From the NCBI GenBank assembly GCA_013112575.1, contig JABFGG010000009.1:94270-158269 (forward strand): 64,000 nt of DNA, read 5' to 3'. The position numbers and the translations under genes are program-made. How positions within the stretch are numbered: position 1 is the stretch's first letter; each line of letters begins with the position of its first letter. This DNA is from Chloroflexota bacterium (GTDB lineage: Bacteria > Chloroflexota > Anaerolineae > Anaerolineales > UBA11579). Of the stretch, positions 59,850 through 64,000 are shown one piece after another. Under the pieces are notes generated by a model that had not been told where the DNA came from, did no database searches, and saw only the letters and a program-made list of their open reading frames with translations.

Positions 59850-60732
59850 CCTCCTGCAGCTCGATCTGCAAGTCCGTCAATTTGACGGCCGCCTCTTCCA
59901 TCAGCTTGATGCCCGCATTCAGTTCCTGCGTGCCGGCGCCGATGTGCTCCCAGATCTTGTCGAAGTCGATATCGATGGGCGGATCCTCGGGCTCCTCGAT
60001 GTCGGGCTTCACCAGCTCCCTGAACTCTGCACGGCTCATCTGGACCTCGTTCCAATCAACACTGTCGAGGGCGTGCACCTTGTTCTTGAAACCAGGCCAC
60101 GGCCAGGTCCAGGACCGCTGCCACATGAAGACCTCGAAATCGTCTCGCAAAGTGGGCGGGCGTATACCAAAGGGATAGCTCAGCCAGAGCTTGTAGCGCT
60201 TCAGCCGCACATCCCTGGCCATGTAGTTTTTGAGCACATCGAGGTTCATGTAGGCCAGGACCAGCTTGTCGGGGAAGGCCTCTTCCAGTTGCTCTAACTG
60301 CCAGATCACACGGCCAGGTGTCAGCCGGTGGCGCACGGGTCGGTTGCGGTTGTATGGCTCCCAATCGCCGATCACGATGTCCAGGTCCCGCGTGCTGGCC
60401 ACCTCGATGTAGTATTCGACGTTCTTCTCTTTGGACTCGTTGAGGTCGTCGTAGAAATAGCTGCCGCGCACATCGCTGGCCTTGTGGCTCTCCCCGGCGT
60501 GGTAATCGGCATAGGCATCTTTCCAATCAGCCTGGGTCTCCTTCCAGATCACGAAGTCCGTGGTAGCCACGGCCCCGAAGTCATCGGGCACGCGGTACTG
60601 GTTGAGGTCCGGACCCTGAGGCAATCCTGTCGCTGGTGCAACCAGGTTGGTTGCACGGTCCAGGCTGCGCGCCAGCCTGGATGCTGTGCCATGTTCGGGG
60701 CGGGTATGCAGTTGGCGTTCAATAATATTCAT
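59836..60732 (-). CDS. GH25-like lysozyme (endolysin candidate)
   Basis: A 298-residue protein whose middle part follows GH25 lysozyme order: FVIWKETQADWKDAYADYHA, then IVIGDWEPYNRN (DxE-type catalytic region), LAYMNLDVLKNYMA, YKLWLSYPF (usual LWIAxY) and VFMWQRSWTW (usual WQYS). The C-terminal 60 residues are acidic with a coiled-coil pattern. The match is by motif order only and is divergent. As a muramidase it would cut peptidoglycan for phage release. No signal peptide. Confidence 0.55.
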   Translation of the reverse strand: MNIIERQLHTRPEHGTASRLARSLDRATNLVAPATGLPQGPDLNQYRVPDDFGAVATTDFVIWKETQADWKDAYADYHAGESHKASDVRGSYFYDDLNESKEKNVEYYIEVASTRDLDIVIGDWEPYNRNRPVRHRLTPGRVIWQLEQLEEAFPDKLVLAYMNLDVLKNYMARDVRLKRYKLWLSYPFGIRPPTLRDDFEVFMWQRSWTWPWPGFKNKVHALDSVDWNEVQMSRAEFRELVKPDIEEPEDPPIDIDFDKIWEHIGAGTQELNAGIKLMEEAAVKLTDLQIELQEDENG

Positions 60733-60768
60733 TGGATTACCTTTTACAGTAGCTGATGTCTAGGATGT

Positions 60769-61191
60769 TCACGATCCCTCCAGTCCAGGGAATACCTTGT
60801 TTCTTATCGCCAACACCAAACGCACCAAAGCCCTGTTCTCATTTTCCAGTTTTTCCAGTAAGGCATTGGCCTCAGACAGATTGGCTAACGGCAAAGCCCC
60901 AGCAATGTTTGTATCGTGCCAGGCCAGCGCCTCAGCCTCCATCCAGGTGGACCAATTCGGTATGGCAGCCGCGTTGCTCTCAGCGGCTTCTTCACGCAGT
61001 GCAGCGTGATCCGTTGGGTCGTGGCTATCTAAAACGGCTTGGGCCGTGGTCAAATCTGCTACCGAAGGCGTTCCATCAAAATCGATAACAGCCTGTGGGT
61101 CGGCACTATCGATGTCTCGGCAACCCACAATAGACAGACCAGCATCCCTCAACTCAGCATCTAGCTTCTTAGGAAAATATCTGATGACCAT
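60769..61191 (-). CDS. Small phage protein with ELxxAG/SHDPTD module
   Basis: A 140-residue protein. Its N-terminal region (KLDAELRDAGLSIVGCRD, VIDFDGTPSVADLTTAQAVLDSHDPTD) resembles the protein at 62425 (KLHLELEAAGIPIDGVDSDGNINF, KILADHDPRD) in both words and spacing, so the two are probably paralogous modules. The C-terminus is a helical region with Glu/Asn-rich heptads. Likely a tail-fibre accessory or host-specificity protein; unverified. Confidence 0.65.
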   Translation of the reverse strand: MVIRYFPKKLDAELRDAGLSIVGCRDIDSADPQAVIDFDGTPSVADLTTAQAVLDSHDPTDHAALREEAAESNAAAIPNWSTWMEAEALAWHDTNIAGALPLANLSEANALLEKLENENRALVRLVLAIRNKVFPGLEGS

Positions 61192-61194
61192 GAT

Positions 61195-62424
61195 TTATCC
61201 TTTGACTACTGCGCTAACGAACCCACTGGAGAATGTCACACTTGCAGCAGAAGCGTATTCGAGCAAAGCAACGTAATTAAGTCCAAGCGCGGGCAAGTTC
61301 TCCCCTGCTGCTCCGGTCTTGACAGCTTGCGCAACATCACTGCGGACATTGAGCCTGCGCACAACACCTGTGTTGCTGTTGAGGCTGGCAGCGAGGATGC
61401 CCGAAACACCATCCGCCGATGGGTCTATAGTTCCGTTGCCAAATATCGAGATGGCATCATCCACCACACCGACAAAAAAGCGTACTTCGTTTGACAAATC
61501 GTTGTTGAAATAACGATAGCTGGCAGTGCCATACGAATGACTAGTGCCATCGTCTTTGAATAGGTCTATGGGTACGCGATTGTAATAATTCCATACATAA
61601 AGAAACGCAGTGCTCTTTTCGCATTGTCCACTCACAGAGGTGGTCAAAATGTTGCCAACATAACGCCTGGTTGCATCACCGGTTTTTACATACACCCCAT
61701 CCTGTGTGGCTAAAGCCGTAGCACGGTTGGCTGTATCAGTCCAGGCCACCAACTCCAAAGTTAGCGTTCCTGAGTTATCGTACAAAAACACGTCATAAGG
61801 GGTATTTGTTGTCGCTGGTATGGCGATGCTGATCTCGGTCAGATCATGCAAGGCCCACGCAGAGCCGCTATACAAACTGACCTGGTCGCCCTTGTATGGG
61901 GTGAGGTACAGGGTGGTTTTGGCTAACTGGTCGGTGGTCGAGACGGGTACAAAGCTTTCTAAGGTGAGACGGGCCTCGAAGGTACCGATGCCTCCACCGC
62001 TGCCCCCTCCGCCACTCAACGCACGCCAGGTAGTCCCGTCGCTTTTGATCTCAACTGCTTCACCCGCCGACAGAGCTGACCCGATCCCTGTACCGGCGTC
62101 ATTCTTAGGGGTCAATGTGCCTGAACTGCCGTTGTTCACGATGAAGAACGGGTGGTTATCCTCACCCTCAGCCGGCAGCTCCACGTCGTGGTCGCCACCA
62201 TCGGGGTCCAGGAACTGCACCCAGGCATCCGTATCCACCAGCGTTTTGTCAGCTGACAGGGTCTGGGTATTGGCGTCACGTGCACCAGCCAGGAAGGCCA
62301 GCAATTGCAGGAGCGTGGCCCCTTCGATGCGGTCTTCATCCGCGAGCTGGCTGACGTCATCACGCAGCACAGTGTCAGCGAAGCTAAAAACCGGCGTTGC
62401 ATTTACGTAGGTATCCCAGTTCAT
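61195..62424 (-). CDS. Phage tail-fibre/structural protein
   Basis: A 409-residue beta-rich protein with a Gly-rich hinge (GGGGSGGG near residue 140), many Ser/Thr/Asn and little Cys, typical of tail fibres or baseplate proteins. The N-terminal ~130 residues (DPDGGDHDVELPAEGEDNHPFFIVNNGSS) look like a stabilising beta domain. It lies between the two paralogous small proteins in the late gene cluster. Confidence 0.65.
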   Translation of the reverse strand: MNWDTYVNATPVFSFADTVLRDDVSQLADEDRIEGATLLQLLAFLAGARDANTQTLSADKTLVDTDAWVQFLDPDGGDHDVELPAEGEDNHPFFIVNNGSSGTLTPKNDAGTGIGSALSAGEAVEIKSDGTTWRALSGGGGSGGGIGTFEARLTLESFVPVSTTDQLAKTTLYLTPYKGDQVSLYSGSAWALHDLTEISIAIPATTNTPYDVFLYDNSGTLTLELVAWTDTANRATALATQDGVYVKTGDATRRYVGNILTTSVSGQCEKSTAFLYVWNYYNRVPIDLFKDDGTSHSYGTASYRYFNNDLSNEVRFFVGVVDDAISIFGNGTIDPSADGVSGILAASLNSNTGVVRRLNVRSDVAQAVKTGAAGENLPALGLNYVALLEYASAASVTFSSGFVSAVVKG

Positions 62425-62745
62425 CTACTTGACCGCCCCTTTCACGGCTTTGCGCCTGATCTGCAACGACTCCAGTTTCTCGGGCCTGCCTTCAAAGCGA
62501 TCCTCCATCCAGGCTTCGATGAACTCATCGAGGGTGAAGGCCTTCTGGTACATTTTGCGGCGCTCCTCGGCCAGGTCACGCGGGTCGTGATCAGCCAGGA
62601 TCTTGGTGGCCTTCTCTTTTTGTGCCTCGCTGGCACTGTCGAGGAAATTGATATTGCCGTCGCTGTCCACCCCGTCAATCGGGATGCCGGCCGCCTCCAG
62701 TTCGAGATGCAGTTTCGTGGGATTGACTTTCCAGTGCTCTTGCAT
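62425..62745 (-). CDS. Small phage protein with ELxxAG/DHDPRD module
   Basis: A 106-residue protein, KLHLELEAAGIPIDGVDSDGNINF then ADHDPRDLAEE, clearly related to the N-terminus of the protein at 60769. A 7-nt gap separates it from the upstream gene, and it abuts the tail-fibre gene. The function is unknown. Confidence 0.65.
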   Translation of the reverse strand: MQEHWKVNPTKLHLELEAAGIPIDGVDSDGNINFLDSASEAQKEKATKILADHDPRDLAEERRKMYQKAFTLDEFIEAWMEDRFEGRPEKLESLQIRRKAVKGAVK

Positions 62746-62752
62746 AGTTCAC

Positions 62753-63382
62753 CTACAAAGGTCTCACTTTCAGGGACCGGTCGCGGAAACCGGCGGAATC
62801 GGCCCCGCCGTCATTGCCGTATTTCAGTGTGAAGGTCACGCTGTCTCCCGGCGTGTAGCCCGTGGCCTTTTTCGTGCGGCCGCCCGGATTCAGATCATTG
62901 GCGCCGTAGTTGGTGCCGCCCACATCGACCTGCGTGCCGCTGACGATGCCAGAGCCGTCGTCCACACCCATGATCGAGATCTGCCCACTGGTGTTGTTGT
63001 AGACCTCGGCGTCAAACTCGATCTCCACCTCGCCGGAAGCCAGGATCGTGACGGTCACCGAGGGTCCGGGCGTGGCCAGGTTGGCAGGGAAGGTGCTGGA
63101 AGTGGCTTCATTGGTCGAGATGAATGCAAACTGATCGAGTGCCCCAGGCGCGGCCCACTCCTGGGCATCCTCAGCACTGTTCATGCGCCACACGTCACCG
63201 TAATTGCCAGCTGCCACCCGGCCAAAGGTGTTGGCCGAGAGCACGATCAACGAGTCGCCCTGCGTCGTCACGATGGCATTGGGCGCCAGCTGCAGCGGGT
63301 CACGGATGTTGGCATCCAGGATCGATGCCGTCACCACCTCGAAAGGTGTGAAGTCGTGCGGTGTGGTTGGCCAGGTCGCCAT
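62753..63382 (-). CDS. Phage structural protein, beta-rich
   Basis: A 209-residue protein with short strands and Asn/Gly turns (VEIEFDAEVYNNTSGQISIMGVDDGSG). It begins with PHDFTPFEVVTASILDANIRDPLQ, a phrase often found at the N-terminus of phage tail or capsid decoration proteins in this kind of cluster. The stop of the upstream zinc-ribbon gene overlaps its start by one base. Confidence 0.65.
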   Translation of the reverse strand: MATWPTTPHDFTPFEVVTASILDANIRDPLQLAPNAIVTTQGDSLIVLSANTFGRVAAGNYGDVWRMNSAEDAQEWAAPGALDQFAFISTNEATSSTFPANLATPGPSVTVTILASGEVEIEFDAEVYNNTSGQISIMGVDDGSGIVSGTQVDVGGTNYGANDLNPGGRTKKATGYTPGDSVTFTLKYGNDGGADSAGFRDRSLKVRPL

Positions 63383-63789
63383 CAGGAAACTCCCATCTCT
63401 TTGTTCAGGTCGGTTAACTCTTTCACCGTCTGGCCGGGTTGCCAGTGCATGGCGTGCACTGGCCGCGGGCGCAGTGCCTTATCGATGGCCTGTTGCTCTT
63501 TCTCTGGCGGGAACTCAACCTCGTAGGCCTTGCCGCGTTTGATCGCTTCCTGGCGGGTCAGTTCGCGCTCGGCAAGGTCCGGCACGTTGACGAACAGCCA
63601 CTTACTGGGCGGCAGCTTCTCCAGGCCGGGCTTGATGCGCTGGGCCATTGCGTTGAGCCCTGGGAAGCAGCTCATGTGGCCGCAGACCATCAACTCGCCA
63701 CGCTTCACCGGATTGGCGCCGTTGCAATCCGGGCAACGCGCCAGCCACCTGCCATCATTCACGTATGCTTGTACTGTTTTTTCAGTCAT
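63382..63789 (-). CDS. Small phage protein with zinc-ribbon
   Basis: A 135-residue protein with a four-cysteine zinc-ribbon near the N-terminus (CPDCNG and CGHMSC), then a basic region. Its place among late genes gives no clear role. Two perfect hairpins lie just upstream. Confidence 0.65.
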   Translation of the reverse strand: MTEKTVQAYVNDGRWLARCPDCNGANPVKRGELMVCGHMSCFPGLNAMAQRIKPGLEKLPPSKWLFVNVPDLAERELTRQEAIKRGKAYEVEFPPEKEQQAIDKALRPRPVHAMHWQPGQTVKELTDLNKEMGVS

Positions 63790-63803
63790 ACAAAAAACCT
63801 CGT

Positions 63804-63847
63804 GGAGTTTGGCATCGCCAAACTCCCTAAGCTCAGCTGCGCTGAGC
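63804..63847 (-). repeat. Two adjacent perfect hairpins with 3-nt loops upstream of zinc-ribbon gene
   Basis: GGAGTTTGGC-ATC-GCCAAACTCC (63804-63826) and GCTCAGC-TGC-GCTGAGC (63831-63847). The design is the same as the pair at 51565-51609. In the minus-strand RNA they lie between two phage genes and are followed by a T6 tract that precedes the next ATG. Confidence 0.5.
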
Positions 63848-63852
63848 GTCCG

Positions 63853-64000
63853 TCAGGGGGCAGGTATTGTGGTTGAGTCCAGTACACTCAACACCGTCGA
63901 ATCCAGCCGCCACACCTGCGCCGACACGGCCGGCGTCACGGCCCACTCCACCGGGATGAAGCGCCCGCCGGCGTAGATCTCCCAGCTGCGCATGTTGCAA
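63853..64000 (-). CDS. Phage tail protein, C-terminal fragment cut by right edge
   Basis: The minus-strand frame is open from base 64000 to a TGA at 63853-63855. The last ~48 residues read CNMRSWEIYAGGRFIPVEW... ending LDSTTIPAP. A short stretch of this sort fits a tail or capsid-associated protein, but no family can be named from it. Confidence 0.5.
   Translation of the reverse strand, partial: CNMRSWEIYAGGRFIPVEWAVTPAVSAQVWRLDSTVLSVLDSTTIPAP

Noticed and set aside
57866..64000. Attachment site or integrase for the phage region
   Set aside because: No tRNA or direct repeat seen at the left boundary and no integrase in the window, so an integration site cannot be claimed.

Overview
The window looks like a chromosomal contig from a member of the Chloroflexota, most likely an Anaerolineae-type bacterium. 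This is inference from gene content: a divergent bacterial ABC-F/LCP/MurI gene set, many lipoproteins with Thr/Pro-rich linkers, a CysO/Mec cysteine pathway, and a group 3d Hox hydrogenase. No rRNA is present to confirm it. Genes are densely packed on both strands, often with 1-8 bp overlaps. Several genes have a TATAAT-like box only 6-8 nt before the ATG, which predicts leaderless transcripts.

Layout. 1-8.1 kb: LCP cell-wall ligase (cut by the left edge), ABC-F ATPase, a CPBP protease / TetR / MFS efflux group with AcrR-like operators, and a split glutamine-dependent NAD synthetase (nitrilase + nadE). 8.4-14.1 kb: complete hypABFCDE nickel-iron hydrogenase maturation operon. 14.6-20.6 kb: hoxFUYH, hoxW protease and a dihydroorotate-dehydrogenase-like flavoprotein, forming an NAD-reducing bidirectional hydrogenase operon. 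Both hydrogenase operons are preceded by GTGA-N6-TYACA palindromes of Rex or Crp/Fnr type. 20.9-33.9 kb: housekeeping and small accessory genes (CBS, rhodanese, rimI, folP/folK, GH1 glucosidase, tRNA-Ser, surface lipoprotein, PAP2, NTP transferase, ilvE).

34.0-38.1 kb is the most interesting region. A strong promoter drives a 25-codon Met/Cys-rich leader peptide, a structured attenuator-like RNA, and then a protein-thiocarboxylate cysteine synthesis operon: cysM, mec (JAMM peptidase), a CysO-like ubiquitin-fold carrier fused to a DUF4395 membrane domain, a membrane thioredoxin, and moeZ. The carrier's Gly-Gly lies inside the protein, so it would have to be processed before use.

38.2-57.8 kb: MBL hydrolase/TetR pair under a perfect 40-bp palindrome, a DUF2268 protease behind a MerR-type promoter, PIG-L deacetylase, a frameshifted alpha/beta hydrolase, peroxiredoxin + DsbA-NhaA fusion, LysE exporter, rplS, PuuD-like amidotransferase, murI, lipase, lipoprotein beta-propeller, a three-subunit acyl-CoA carboxylase with a CYTH protein, and membrane/quinone-reductase genes.

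57.9-64.0 kb: the lysis and tail-fibre end of a prophage (or related phage-derived element) on the minus strand, ending at a strong terminator. It includes two holin-like membrane proteins, an SH3-domain protein, a GH25-like lysozyme candidate and tail/structural proteins, and runs off the right edge.
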